Position numbers and translations under genes: made by a program
DNA from: Parerythrobacter lutipelagi
GTDB lineage: Bacteria; Pseudomonadota; Alphaproteobacteria; Sphingomonadales; Sphingomonadaceae
Direction: 5' to 3'
Assembly (NCBI RefSeq): GCF_005434975.1
Contig: NZ_SKCJ01000002.1
Span: forward strand, 62,001 to 126,000
DNA length: 64,000 nucleotides
Shown: piece by piece, positions 55,595 to 64,000 of the stretch
Layout of the letters: the number at the start of each line of letters is the position of its first letter
Position numbering within the stretch: position 1 is the stretch's first letter
The notes under the pieces: model-generated
Told to the model about the DNA's origin: nothing
The model's database searches: none
What the model saw: only the letters and a program-made list of their open reading frames with translations

Positions 55595-58500
55595 TGCCAG
55601 CTCTGCGCCAGATTCTCCTCCTTCTCGCCGCCATCAGCATGGCGGGCGCGATGATGTTCGCCAGCCAGAGTCAGGCGGCGGACAAATCGCGCAAGGTCAA
55701 ACGCGACTACAGCGAAATCTGGACCAAGCCTGCTCCGGCACAGCAGCCCGGCCGAACCGAAGGCGAGCAACTGGCTGCAGTCGCTGCGAAATCCGACGGC
55801 TGTTACAGCTGCCACGTCAAGACCGATGCGCCTTCGATGCACGAGACCCCGGCTGTCCAGCTCGGGTGTGTCGATTGCCATGGCGGCAACGCAGAGGTGT
55901 TCGGCAACAGCAAGCTCGAGCATGACGATCCGGCCTATGTCGCCAAGCGCGATGCCGCGCATGTTCTGCCGCAGTATCCGGACGACTGGCATTTTCCGTC
56001 ATCCGCCAATCCGAAACGCAGCTACACGCTGCTGAACAAGGAAACGCCCGAGTTTATCCGGTTCAACAACCCGAGCGACTACCGCGTCGCGCGCGAAGCC
56101 TGCGGGGCGTGCCACCTGCCGATCATCGAAGCGGGTGAACGCTCGATCATGGCCACCGGCGCGATGTTGTGGGGTGGGGCATCCTACAACAACGGTATTC
56201 TGCCATTCAAGAATTACATCATCGGCGAAGCTTTCACCCGCGACGGTGAACCTGCCAAGCTGCTCTCTCCGGGTGACCCGGCCGGCACAGTCACGGAAAA
56301 CCAGAAAGCGCGCGGCGCGCTCGAAGCGCTCTATCCGTTGCCGACCTGGCAGGTGACCCCCCCGGGCGATGTGTTCCGCGTGTTCGAGCGCGGAGGCCGC
56401 GTGATCAACCCGGTGTTCCCGGAGATCGGACTGCCCAATCCGACCGGCAGCATCCAGCGTCTCGACGAGCCGGGGCGGCCTGATCTGAAGCAGTCGAACC
56501 GCGGCATGGGCACGGGCCTGCGCGTCGCGATCCCGGTGCTCAACATCCACAAGACCCGCCTCAACGACCCGTTCATGTGGTTCATGGGCACGAACGACCA
56601 GCCGGGCGACTATCGCCATTCGGGCTGCGCCGCGTGTCACGTGGTTTACGCGAACGATCGCGAACCGCGCCATTCGCTGATCTATGCCAAGTATGGGCGT
56701 GACGGTCAGACCCAGACGATCGATCCGACGATTGCCGGCAAACGTGAGCCGACACACGGTGACGGGCACGGCGGCGATTCACATGGCGGCGCCAACGCGG
56801 GCGGCCATGGCGATGTGAAACAGCCAGGCGACCATCACGGTGAAGACGCGGGGGATGACGAACACGCGGCCGATGCCGATAATATGGACGATTCCGACAA
56901 GGAGCGGGGTCATCCGCTGCGGCACGTATTCACCCGCTCGATCCCGACCGCCCAGTGCATGAACTGCCACATGCACCAGCCGAATATCTTCCTCAATTCC
57001 TACCTGGGCTACACCATGTGGGACTATGAATCCGATGCGCCCTTCATGTGGCCGGCCAAGCAGAAATACCCGACGGCCGACGAAGTGCGCGAAGTCATGG
57101 AGCGCAATCCGGAAGGCGCTTCGCCCAAAGGGAAATGGGCGGACATCGACTTTCTGCGCAACGTTTACGACCTGAACCCGCAACTCAACGACACGCAATT
57201 CGCCGATTATCACGGCCATGGGTGGAATTTCCGCGGCATTTTCAAGCGGGACCGCGAAGGCAATCTGCTCGATGCCGAGGGCAACATCGTGGAAAACGAC
57301 GATCCGGAGAAATGGCGCAAGGAAGGCGAAGGGAAGTTCGTCGAGCCGAAGACCAATCCGGGCAAGTCGGTCCATCTGATGAGCATCCATGCCGAAAAGG
57401 GTATGCAATGCGCCGATTGTCACTTCGCGCAGGACAGCCACGGCAACGGGATGATCTATGGCGAGGTCGCCAATGCGATCGAGATCGGCTGCAAGGATTG
57501 CCACGGTACCGCCGATGCCTATCCGACGCTGCGCACCAGCGGACCGGCTGCTCCGCCCAAGGGCAACGATCTTGCCTTGCTGCGCAATCCGGACGGCAAA
57601 CGCCGGTTTGAATGGGTCTGGAACGAAGACGGGCAACGCGTGCTCAAACAGCGCTCGATCGTCGATCCGGAGCTGGAGTGGGAAATCAGCCTGACGAAGG
57701 ACAGTGTCGATCCCGACAGCCCCTATTTCAACGCAAAATCGGCCCGGGCTAAAACCGTCAGCAAAGACAGCGCCGGCATGGAAGTGATGGAATTCGGCAC
57801 CGGCATCGCGCCGGACAAGCGCGCGCATGGCGATGAGGAGATGGCCTGTTTCACCTGTCACCTGTCCTGGACGACATCGTGCGGCGGCTGCCACTTGCCG
57901 ATCGAAGCGAACTGGAAGACCAAGGACCATCACTACGAAAACGGAAGCACGCGCAACTTCGCGACGTACAATCCGCAGGTTGCGCGCGACCAGATGTTCC
58001 AGCTGGGCAAGCACCAGACGACCAAGGGCAACGAGATCGCTCCTGTCCGCTCGACGTCGGCGCTCATTCTCAGCTCGACCAATATCAATCGGGAACGGAT
58101 CTACGTTCAGCAGCCGCCAATATCGTCGAGCGGTTTCAGCTCGCAGGCATTCGCGCCGCATTTCCCGCACACCGTGCGCAAGACCGAAACCAAGCAATGT
58201 TCGGATTGCCATGTCGCCGACGAGGGTGACAACAATGCGATCATGTCACAGCTCCTGCTGCTCGGGACCAATTATGTGAACTTCGTCGGGCTGAATGCCT
58301 GGACCGGCGAAGAAGGCGGTTTTGAAGCCATCCGCGTGACCGAATGGGACGAGCCTCAAGCCGTGCTTGGTTCCTATCTGCACAAATACGCTTACCCGGA
58401 TTATTACGACCAATTTGTCGAAGAGAACGACCGTGAACTGAAGGACTGGGTGCGCGGCAAGGCGTTTGACGAGGACTTGTCGGGCGAGACCAAGCCGTTC

Positions 58501-59766
58501 GAGGAATTCGCCAATGTCCATGAAGGGACGAGCGACCGCGTCGGCTGCCTGCAATTGCGCGGCGAGTATATGTTCGTCGCCGAGGGCAAGGGCGGCTTCC
58601 GCGTCTACGATGTCGCGTCGATCGGCAACAAGGGTGTAAGCGAGCGGATCATCACGGCGCCGTTCAGCGCGATGGGGCACGATACCCATGTCGACACCGA
58701 GAATGCGACCTGCATGGCGCTGGCCACGAACCAGCCGATCAATCCGCTGCGCAACACCGAAGCAATGCGTGATGCGAACGAGGAGCAGCCGTTCCTCCCG
58801 GTGTATAATTATGCGGTCATCACCGATGCGGTCGAAGGGCTGATCCTCGTCAACATCAACACCATGGCCGATGGCGAATTTCGCAACAACAAGCTCGAAC
58901 GCCTGACCTTCGCCAATGGCGAGACGGCCTGGAACGAAGGCGGTGTGCTGACCGGGGCAAGGCATGTCCAGCTGGCCGGTGAAATTGCCTATATCGCGAC
59001 CGATCGAGGTCTGGTGATGGTCGACCTCAAGGTGCCCGAGGCGCCCGAGGCGAAGCTGATCGAACTTCCGGGTGCCCGGGCGAGCGCGATCCAGTTCCGC
59101 TATCTGTGGGTGACCGACGGAACTGGCCTCAAGCTGTTCGACGTGACCGATCTGCGCAACCCGGTGCCGCTGCCGCAGGGCAATGTCGATATTCCGGGGG
59201 CGCAACGGCTCTATCTGGCCAGAACCTACGCTTATGTCGCAGCCAAGCAGAACGGGCTGGTGATCGTCGATATGACCAAGCCGCTTGCGCCGAAAATCTA
59301 TCGCGGGATCCAGCCCGATGGCCAGCCGTATGACAGCACGCTGGGCGGCAGGCTGATCGATACGGAAGATGTGATCGCCGGATCGACCAACGCCTCGCTA
59401 TTCGCCTATGTTGCTGACGGGCGCGGCGGGATGAAGGTGCTGCAACTGACCAGCCCTGACAGCCAGCCCAATTTCTATGGCTTCAGCCCTGCACCGATGC
59501 CGGAGATTGTCGCCTGGGCAAAAACCAAGTCACCGGCAATTTCGCTGAGCAAGGGCCTCGACCGGGACCGGGCGGTCGATGAGACCGGCGGGCAGATGGC
59601 TGTTTTCGGGCGGCTCGGCTCACGCCCGTTCAATCGCGAGGAAATGGAACGCCTGTTCAAGCGCGGCAGTGTGTGGACTGTGAAGGACGAGGTCGATCTG
59701 CGCGGCTGGGTCGGCAAACGCGGACCGTACTTGCGTGAAGATGCCAAAGGTTCAGTCGAGTATTGA
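55594..59766 (+). CDS. Decahaem cytochrome c fused to propeller domain (1390 aa)
   Basis: Signal peptide 1-29 (ILLLLAAISMAGAMMFASQSQA). Ten CxxCH motifs at residues 70, 92, 170, 345, 455, 606, 633, 752, 763 and 869. Between haems 4 and 5, residues ~388-440 are extremely rich in His, Asp and Gly, a candidate metal-binding loop. From ~985 to 1330 the chain turns into beta repeats (GEYMFVAEGKGGFRVYDV; GEIAYIATDRGLVMVDLKVP; RTYAYVAAKQNGLVIVDMTKP), the LVIVD-type propeller pattern. Expected to be exported and to work with the barrel protein encoded just before. The 286 bp after it (59767-60052) separate it from convergent genes and contain nothing I can identify. Confidence 0.9.
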   Translation: MPALRQILLLLAAISMAGAMMFASQSQAADKSRKVKRDYSEIWTKPAPAQQPGRTEGEQLAAVAAKSDGCYSCHVKTDAPSMHETPAVQLGCVDCHGGNAEVFGNSKLEHDDPAYVAKRDAAHVLPQYPDDWHFPSSANPKRSYTLLNKETPEFIRFNNPSDYRVAREACGACHLPIIEAGERSIMATGAMLWGGASYNNGILPFKNYIIGEAFTRDGEPAKLLSPGDPAGTVTENQKARGALEALYPLPTWQVTPPGDVFRVFERGGRVINPVFPEIGLPNPTGSIQRLDEPGRPDLKQSNRGMGTGLRVAIPVLNIHKTRLNDPFMWFMGTNDQPGDYRHSGCAACHVVYANDREPRHSLIYAKYGRDGQTQTIDPTIAGKREPTHGDGHGGDSHGGANAGGHGDVKQPGDHHGEDAGDDEHAADADNMDDSDKERGHPLRHVFTRSIPTAQCMNCHMHQPNIFLNSYLGYTMWDYESDAPFMWPAKQKYPTADEVREVMERNPEGASPKGKWADIDFLRNVYDLNPQLNDTQFADYHGHGWNFRGIFKRDREGNLLDAEGNIVENDDPEKWRKEGEGKFVEPKTNPGKSVHLMSIHAEKGMQCADCHFAQDSHGNGMIYGEVANAIEIGCKDCHGTADAYPTLRTSGPAAPPKGNDLALLRNPDGKRRFEWVWNEDGQRVLKQRSIVDPELEWEISLTKDSVDPDSPYFNAKSARAKTVSKDSAGMEVMEFGTGIAPDKRAHGDEEMACFTCHLSWTTSCGGCHLPIEANWKTKDHHYENGSTRNFATYNPQVARDQMFQLGKHQTTKGNEIAPVRSTSALILSSTNINRERIYVQQPPISSSGFSSQAFAPHFPHTVRKTETKQCSDCHVADEGDNNAIMSQLLLLGTNYVNFVGLNAWTGEEGGFEAIRVTEWDEPQAVLGSYLHKYAYPDYYDQFVEENDRELKDWVRGKAFDEDLSGETKPFEEFANVHEGTSDRVGCLQLRGEYMFVAEGKGGFRVYDVASIGNKGVSERIITAPFSAMGHDTHVDTENATCMALATNQPINPLRNTEAMRDANEEQPFLPVYNYAVITDAVEGLILVNINTMADGEFRNNKLERLTFANGETAWNEGGVLTGARHVQLAGEIAYIATDRGLVMVDLKVPEAPEAKLIELPGARASAIQFRYLWVTDGTGLKLFDVTDLRNPVPLPQGNVDIPGAQRLYLARTYAYVAAKQNGLVIVDMTKPLAPKIYRGIQPDGQPYDSTLGGRLIDTEDVIAGSTNASLFAYVADGRGGMKVLQLTSPDSQPNFYGFSPAPMPEIVAWAKTKSPAISLSKGLDRDRAVDETGGQMAVFGRLGSRPFNREEMERLFKRGSVWTVKDEVDLRGWVGKRGPYLREDAKGSVEY

Positions 59767-60052
59767 TCCTGACTGACGCCGCCGGGGGCAAGCAGCGCAG
59801 AGGCAATTTTCCTACACGCGAGCCGGATGCTATCATCGCCCGGCTCTTTCCCATTGTCGGCAATCTGGAGGATTCGTGCCATCCGGAACTTGCGTATCGG
59901 CGGCGCAAGACAGGTGGCTTCGTGATGGAACACGCATGTGCTGAAAGGTCACACTGACCCGGCCGAAATGTTCGATAATCACCTGTTTGAAGGGGGTTTT
60001 ACGCAAAGGTCACGGGTTCGAAAACTTCCCGGACCGTTCCACCCAGCAGCGG

Positions 60053-60901
60053 CTATTGACGTTCCTTGAACATGTCCTTCATCATCGGCTTCAGGTGTTC
60101 ACCGTAGAATGCCAGCACGTCCCAATTGTTCGTCTTCTCGTAATGGGTCACGAGGTTCTCGCCGTCCCACCGGTGCAGCGCATAGGTCGCCGGCTCGGTT
60201 GTGATGAGGTCGCGGTTGTCGGCTCTGTCGGGATCGACCGGTCTGAGATCGAGTGAGACAAGCGGAGCAACCGAAGCTGTTACGCCCAACGGCACGCCGC
60301 GGAATGTGGTCTGGATCGGTCGATGCAAGTGGCCGCAATGAATCGCGAGGATCTGATCGTGCCCGGCAATTGCATCGGCAAAGTTGGCGATCCAGTCTTC
60401 GTCCGGATCGGGATCCATCCAGTCCACGCCGGAGACGACCGGCGGGTGATGCATGAAGATCAGCGTCGGCGTGTCCCGGTGCGCATCGAGCTGCCCGCGC
60501 AACCAGTCACGGCGATCTGTGCAGAAAGCGCCGCCGTGACGCCCATCTTCGAGCGTGTCGAGCATCAACAGGCGCAGGCCATCCTGCTCGTGGGCATAAT
60601 GGACAAAACCGCCCTCGGTTGGCGTGTCGGGGAAGGCGTGCAGCAGGCCTTCGCGGCTATCGTGATTGCCGACCATCGGCAGGATCGGGCAGGGTATTAC
60701 TTCGAGTAGTGCAGCTGTCTTCTCGAAGCTGTCCTTGTCGCCATGGTCGGTCAGATCACCGGTCAGCACCAGCAAGTCGATCGCATTGGGCTGCGCGATC
60801 AAGCGATCCAGCGTCTTGCGGAACCGGATGCGGTTGAGCTCCTCCGGCTTGGCGGCCGGGTCGAAGCCGATATGGATATCGGTCATCTGCGCAATCAGCA
60901 T
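60053..60901 (-). CDS. Calcineurin-like metallophosphoesterase, CpdA/GpdQ type (282 aa)
   Basis: Cytoplasmic dimetal hydrolase with all metal-ligand motifs: DIHIG (Asp8, His10), LTGDLTDHGD, MVGNHDSREG, IFMHHPPV and CGHLHRP. Length and the opening MLIAQMTDIHIG match the CpdA/GpdQ class III phosphodiesterases that cut cAMP or related diesters. It lies 22 bp downstream of the FHA-decahaem gene in the same direction, in a locus that also has an adenylate cyclase, so cAMP turnover is the best guess; other phosphodiesters are possible. Confidence 0.85.
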   Translation of the reverse strand: MLIAQMTDIHIGFDPAAKPEELNRIRFRKTLDRLIAQPNAIDLLVLTGDLTDHGDKDSFEKTAALLEVIPCPILPMVGNHDSREGLLHAFPDTPTEGGFVHYAHEQDGLRLLMLDTLEDGRHGGAFCTDRRDWLRGQLDAHRDTPTLIFMHHPPVVSGVDWMDPDPDEDWIANFADAIAGHDQILAIHCGHLHRPIQTTFRGVPLGVTASVAPLVSLDLRPVDPDRADNRDLITTEPATYALHRWDGENLVTHYEKTNNWDVLAFYGEHLKPMMKDMFKERQ

Positions 60902-60923
60902 CGGGCCCCCTCCCGCGTCGCGA

Positions 60924-62726
60924 TCATCCGGGCTTCCGGCTCAGCATCGCGACTGTGTCTTCCCTAGCATCATCCCCGTCATCCGGCACCCCCATGGGTT
61001 TGGGATGATAGGAATGGCACATGGCGCAGCTTGAAGGGACCGGAGCCTGCTTGGCCTGTTCGCCCATGTGGCAATCGCGGCATTGCGCGATCTTGGGCAT
61101 CAACAGGTCTTCGGAGGTCTTGGATGTGTCTGCTGCATGGCAGCTGAGGCAGGTCTCTTCCCGCGACCAGCGCTTGCCATCCAACTGCCGGAACGCGGCG
61201 ACGCCGTGGTCGTCATGCGGGAACCAGCTGTGCACCAGGTATCCGTCACGCAGATTGACCGGCTGGACATCGGCGCGTCCGTTGCGGGTCGTCGGGATGT
61301 GGCATTCGCCGCACACGCCTCTCGGGCTCAAAGCCTGGTTGATCGCGATGTAATTGCGCGATGGCCGGCCAAAGTCCTGATAGTAACGGCGCCCCTCGCC
61401 AAACTCGCCAGGCCGTTTGCGACCGGTGGTGATCGGGCGGCGAGGCGCACGGTCCATTGCCGCCAGATCGGCTCGCATCTGGCTGACATCGCCATGGCGC
61501 AGCGTGCGGAAGGTGTCGCCGACCTTGTCGTAAACGAGGCTGTGACATGCCTCGCAGGCCTCCTCCATCTCAACCGGTTCGAAGGCGTATTGGTCTGCCG
61601 TAGCTGTATGGCAGTCCTTGCATTCCAAAGCGGATCCATAGCCGCGCTTTGCGCCAATATTACCCGCCATTCGCGCGACCCCGCCTGTCCGGCTCATATG
61701 CAGTGCATGCGGAAACTTGAGGCCATGCTGTTCGGAAATCGGTTGGTCGAGCGATAGGCGCACAGTGCGATCGCTGCCAAGCTCAGGGAAGAATACCGCT
61801 TTGAACTGCGGGTGGCTGGTACCGAAATCTGCGGCATTCTCCAGATCGGTGTCGGTCAGACGTGTATCCATCCCGTCGTGGCATTCAGCGCAGAACTTCT
61901 GCGCCGCCGGTTCCATCCGGCCCGCGCCTTCATGTTCCGTGTGGCAGGTTGTGCAATTGCCCGGACCTTCCTTGCCGAAAGATTCAGCGACAGCCCACAG
62001 GAACTGGTCACCGCCCGACATCGGGCCGCGACCGGTCAGTTGACGGTCGATTTTCGCGTGGTCGCCGATTTCCTCGTGACAGGTCAGGCATGTCTCGTCG
62101 CGAACCGAGACAAACGCATCAACGTGGCACGCCTCGCAGTTATCCTCCAGGCCGTGATGCGCCAGGCTCAGCTTGCCGGTGCTCCAGCTCGCATCCATCA
62201 GGGTCTGGCCCGGCTCTTCATAGTCGGGATCAACCCGTTCACGTGTCTGATTGGTGTAAATCGGTATCGCGAGGAAGGCGAGCAGGATGGCAATCAGGCC
62301 GGTCCATGCCATGGCCCGTTTGCTCGGCAAGGCAGAGGCGAGTGCGAAGCCTTGGACCGCTTCGATCCCTTCAGGCTTGTCGTCCACTTGCTGTACTGTG
62401 ATGACAACCGGATCTTCGCCTTCCTGCGTCACTGAGAGGCGGTAGGTCCCGAAGCCAAGCTCGGTCCCTTCGCGCGGGCTGAAGGTCGCCGAGGTTGTGG
62501 TCCGCCCATCGGCGGAGAAGCCCAGTGTTCCGACCGCTTCAGCGGTCAATTGTTCACCGTTCGCCGGGACAATCCGGGCATGTTGTTGTTCGACTGCAAG
62601 ATCGGGCAGATGGATGTCGTTTTCCGCCGCCCGGCCGATCGTCACCGTGTCCTTGTCGACCTCGCGGTCACGGATAATTTCACGGCCACTCGAGGTGATG
62701 TCGATGGTGCGAATTAGGAAGGTCAT
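60924..62726 (-). CDS. FHA-domain, membrane-anchored decahaem cytochrome (600 aa)
   Basis: ATG 62726 with GGTGAGG upstream. Residues ~1-110 form an FHA domain (TIGRAAENDIHLPDLAVEQQHARI has the G-R, N-D-I-x-L and H positions), with no signal peptide before it. A single TM at ~140-157 (AWTGLIAILLAFLAIPIY) follows, then a periplasmic region with ten CxxCH motifs at 197, 213, 258, 279, 369, 391, 472, 526, 549 and 567. Many extra His residues can serve as distal ligands. The FHA module in the cytoplasm should bind phosphothreonine, linking kinase signalling to electron transfer. It follows the cytochrome-b-like gene by 10 bp. I know no characterised protein with this architecture. Confidence 0.88.
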   Translation of the reverse strand: MTFLIRTIDITSSGREIIRDREVDKDTVTIGRAAENDIHLPDLAVEQQHARIVPANGEQLTAEAVGTLGFSADGRTTTSATFSPREGTELGFGTYRLSVTQEGEDPVVITVQQVDDKPEGIEAVQGFALASALPSKRAMAWTGLIAILLAFLAIPIYTNQTRERVDPDYEEPGQTLMDASWSTGKLSLAHHGLEDNCEACHVDAFVSVRDETCLTCHEEIGDHAKIDRQLTGRGPMSGGDQFLWAVAESFGKEGPGNCTTCHTEHEGAGRMEPAAQKFCAECHDGMDTRLTDTDLENAADFGTSHPQFKAVFFPELGSDRTVRLSLDQPISEQHGLKFPHALHMSRTGGVARMAGNIGAKRGYGSALECKDCHTATADQYAFEPVEMEEACEACHSLVYDKVGDTFRTLRHGDVSQMRADLAAMDRAPRRPITTGRKRPGEFGEGRRYYQDFGRPSRNYIAINQALSPRGVCGECHIPTTRNGRADVQPVNLRDGYLVHSWFPHDDHGVAAFRQLDGKRWSREETCLSCHAADTSKTSEDLLMPKIAQCRDCHMGEQAKQAPVPSSCAMCHSYHPKPMGVPDDGDDAREDTVAMLSRKPG

Positions 62727-62736
62727 CGTCCGCACC

Positions 62737-63603
62737 TCACCAATAGTAGAACACGCTGACGACATGCGCGCTCAGCGCCGCGATCAGCAGAATGGTTGCG
62801 GGAATATGGATGAACAGCCAGACTTCGAGCAGCGCCTTGTAGCGCATGTGCCGGCGGATTTGTTCAAGTTGGGCCTGCCGCCGTGCCAACAGCGAACGCA
62901 CTTTCTCTTCAGCTTCGCTCTGGCCCGCTGTGTCAAACGCGCGGACAGCTTTGCGTGTGGCGCATCGCGGGTATTTACCGGTCAGCCGAGCGATGAAGCC
63001 GGCTTTGAAAACGTCCTGACCAAGTGCGACAATGACCTTGTCGGTCAGGTCACGATCGAGCGGCTGGGCGGCGGTTTCGAGCTGCCGGTCTAGCGCTTCC
63101 AATCCTTCCACCATCTGCTCGCGGGTCATTTCCCGGCGATTGTTGGACAATGATCGCGGCAAAACGGAATAAACGACAATGCCGTAAACGCCGGATACGA
63201 TGACCAGCATCATCAGAGCCCAGGCAAGCGTGTGGACATTCCAGCCCAGTTGGAAGCCGGTGTGCCATGTGCCGATCACACTCAGCGCGATCCCGAGATA
63301 GACATGCGCGCTGGTCCAGCCTTTGAGACTGAAATACTTCTCTGTCATCTTGCGCTTGCGAATACCTAGCAGTGATAGCCACAGGATCAGCAGCACGCCG
63401 ATTGTGCCAAGCGTGTAGCCGTACCAGCTGCCGCCATTGTGGCGCGGCTCTACATCGACAAGAAAGTAACTGAGCACCACGATCAGCGACACAGCCAGCG
63501 CAATCTTCAGCCAGCGAAAACTCTTGTGGGCGAGGAAACTTTCGTGGTCGGTATCTCTGCGCCGTTCATGGAAAGCAAAGTTGGCTTTGGGCATACTGGC
63601 CAT
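62737..63603 (-). CDS. Cytochrome-b-like membrane protein (288 aa)
   Basis: ATG 63603 overlaps the Fe-S gene stop (TGATG). TM segments at ~33-50, ~62-84, ~96-117, ~124-150 and ~258-283. Histidines in SAHVYLG, TWHTGFQLGWNVHTL, FIHIPA and LSAHVVSVFYYW are spaced across facing helices and could bind one or two haems b. A soluble, charged ~100-residue segment lies between TM4 and TM5. Context (cytoplasmic 4Fe-4S protein before, periplasmic decahaem after) makes it the likely membrane electron carrier. No exact family name can be given. Confidence 0.7.
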   Translation of the reverse strand: MASMPKANFAFHERRRDTDHESFLAHKSFRWLKIALAVSLIVVLSYFLVDVEPRHNGGSWYGYTLGTIGVLLILWLSLLGIRKRKMTEKYFSLKGWTSAHVYLGIALSVIGTWHTGFQLGWNVHTLAWALMMLVIVSGVYGIVVYSVLPRSLSNNRREMTREQMVEGLEALDRQLETAAQPLDRDLTDKVIVALGQDVFKAGFIARLTGKYPRCATRKAVRAFDTAGQSEAEEKVRSLLARRQAQLEQIRRHMRYKALLEVWLFIHIPATILLIAALSAHVVSVFYYW

Positions 63604-64000
63604 CAGTCAGCATCCTCCTGCACCAGCTTCGTGAAGGTGAGGAATTTTTCCGGTCCGACCCGGATTGCGGCACCGGTCGGGCAGGCGCGCACGCAAGCCG
63701 GTCCGCCCTCGATGCCCGAACACATGTCGCATTTGATTGCCAGTTTGGCTTGCTCGATCCCGGCTTTTTCCGCCTTTGATTTCCGCCACTTGTAAGGCGC
63801 TTCGCCAGGACCGGGACCTCTGCCGAACAAAAGCCAGCTGAACAGCGATGGCTTGGCCGGCGGCTTGGGATCGAGTCGGATCACGCCGTATGGGCAATTG
63901 CGCTGGCAGTTGCCGCAGCCGATGCAGGTCTCATCGATGAAGACTTCACCATCCGGGCCGCGCTTGATGGCGTTGGGCGGGCAGTCGGCCATACAATGCG
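63603..64000 (-). CDS. 4Fe-4S dicluster protein, C-terminal part, start beyond window
   Basis: The frame continues past the window end (upstream residues read HCMADCPP), so the Met at 63992 is internal. Visible cluster motifs: HCMADCPPNAI (end of one cluster set), CIGCGNCQRNCPYGVIR, and a later CDMCSGIEGGPACVRACPTGAA. This is a HybA/DmsB-like ferredoxin arrangement with at least three clusters. No export signal is visible in this part. It overlaps the cytochrome-b-like gene and is probably the cytoplasmic electron entry point; further domains in the missing part cannot be judged. Confidence 0.85.
   Translation of the reverse strand, partial: HCMADCPPNAIKRGPDGEVFIDETCIGCGNCQRNCPYGVIRLDPKPPAKPSLFSWLLFGRGPGPGEAPYKWRKSKAEKAGIEQAKLAIKCDMCSGIEGGPACVRACPTGAAIRVGPEKFLTFTKLVQEDAD

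Noticed and set aside
59767-60052. Possible short genes or terminator between the decahaem and phosphoesterase genes
   Set aside because: Only very short frames without start signals and no clear stem with U-tract were seen.

Overview
The window looks like GC-rich chromosomal DNA of an alphaproteobacterium, most likely a marine or aerobic heterotroph of the Sphingomonadales (Erythrobacteraceae-like). This rests on gene content: TonB-dependent receptor loci with LacI regulators and a flavin-dependent halogenase, a split cobalamin methionine synthase, DUF4402 pilin-like proteins with a chaperone and usher, and an acyl-CoA dehydrogenase pair. No rRNA, tRNA, CRISPR array, insertion sequence or prophage was seen. 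Coding density is high and most starts are coupled or overlapping.

Layout. (1) 1-7.0 kb, minus strand: a chaperone/usher surface-fibre operon with four small exported structural proteins, a PapD-like chaperone and a large usher cut off by the window edge, whose first ~490 residues are a Pro/Ala/Glu-rich extension. (2) 7.2-15.7 kb, plus strand: two complementary acyl-CoA dehydrogenase subunits, a fused ATP-dependent 5-oxoprolinase, the DUF969/DUF979 5-oxoproline transporter pair and a DUF2891 protein. (3) 15.9-20.8 kb: a LysM-FecR secreted protein with a CHASE2 histidine kinase, facing an OmpR-type response regulator and a small lipoprotein. (4) 20.8-34.2 kb: a beta-glucan (laminarin-type) utilisation locus with FucP-like and second MFS transporters, GH3, GH16, two LacI regulators, a TonB-dependent receptor and a divergent tryptophan-halogenase-like enzyme. 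Matching 16-bp LacI-type operators lie before the GH3 gene and in the receptor/halogenase divergent region. (5) 34.2-41.8 kb: an aldo/keto reductase, then the methionine cycle: an ArsR-methyltransferase fusion behind a perfect 22-bp palindrome, metF, metH in two pieces, and a TSUP permease. (6) 41.9-47.0 kb: a tandem glycine riboswitch followed by gcvT, gcvH, an intruding small lipoprotein gene, gcvPA and gcvPB.

(7) 47.1-64 kb holds the most unusual content: a multihaem cytochrome locus. Plus strand: CHASE2 adenylate cyclase, small secreted FecR-like protein, pentahaem c554-like cytochrome, lipoprotein with two GlcG/HbpS-type domains, outer-membrane barrel, and a 1390-residue decahaem cytochrome fused to a propeller. 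Converging on it from the minus strand: a 4Fe-4S protein (cut by the window end), a cytochrome-b-like membrane protein, an FHA-TM-decahaem protein and a metallophosphoesterase. In total 25 haem-binding motifs are encoded. My inference is a trans-envelope electron conduit, from a cytoplasmic Fe-S protein through the inner-membrane b-type protein and periplasmic decahaem to an outer-membrane barrel/decahaem pair. It is flanked by enzymes that could make and break cAMP and carries a phosphopeptide-binding (FHA) module. I do not know of a characterised system with this composition; its substrate is not visible in the sequence.
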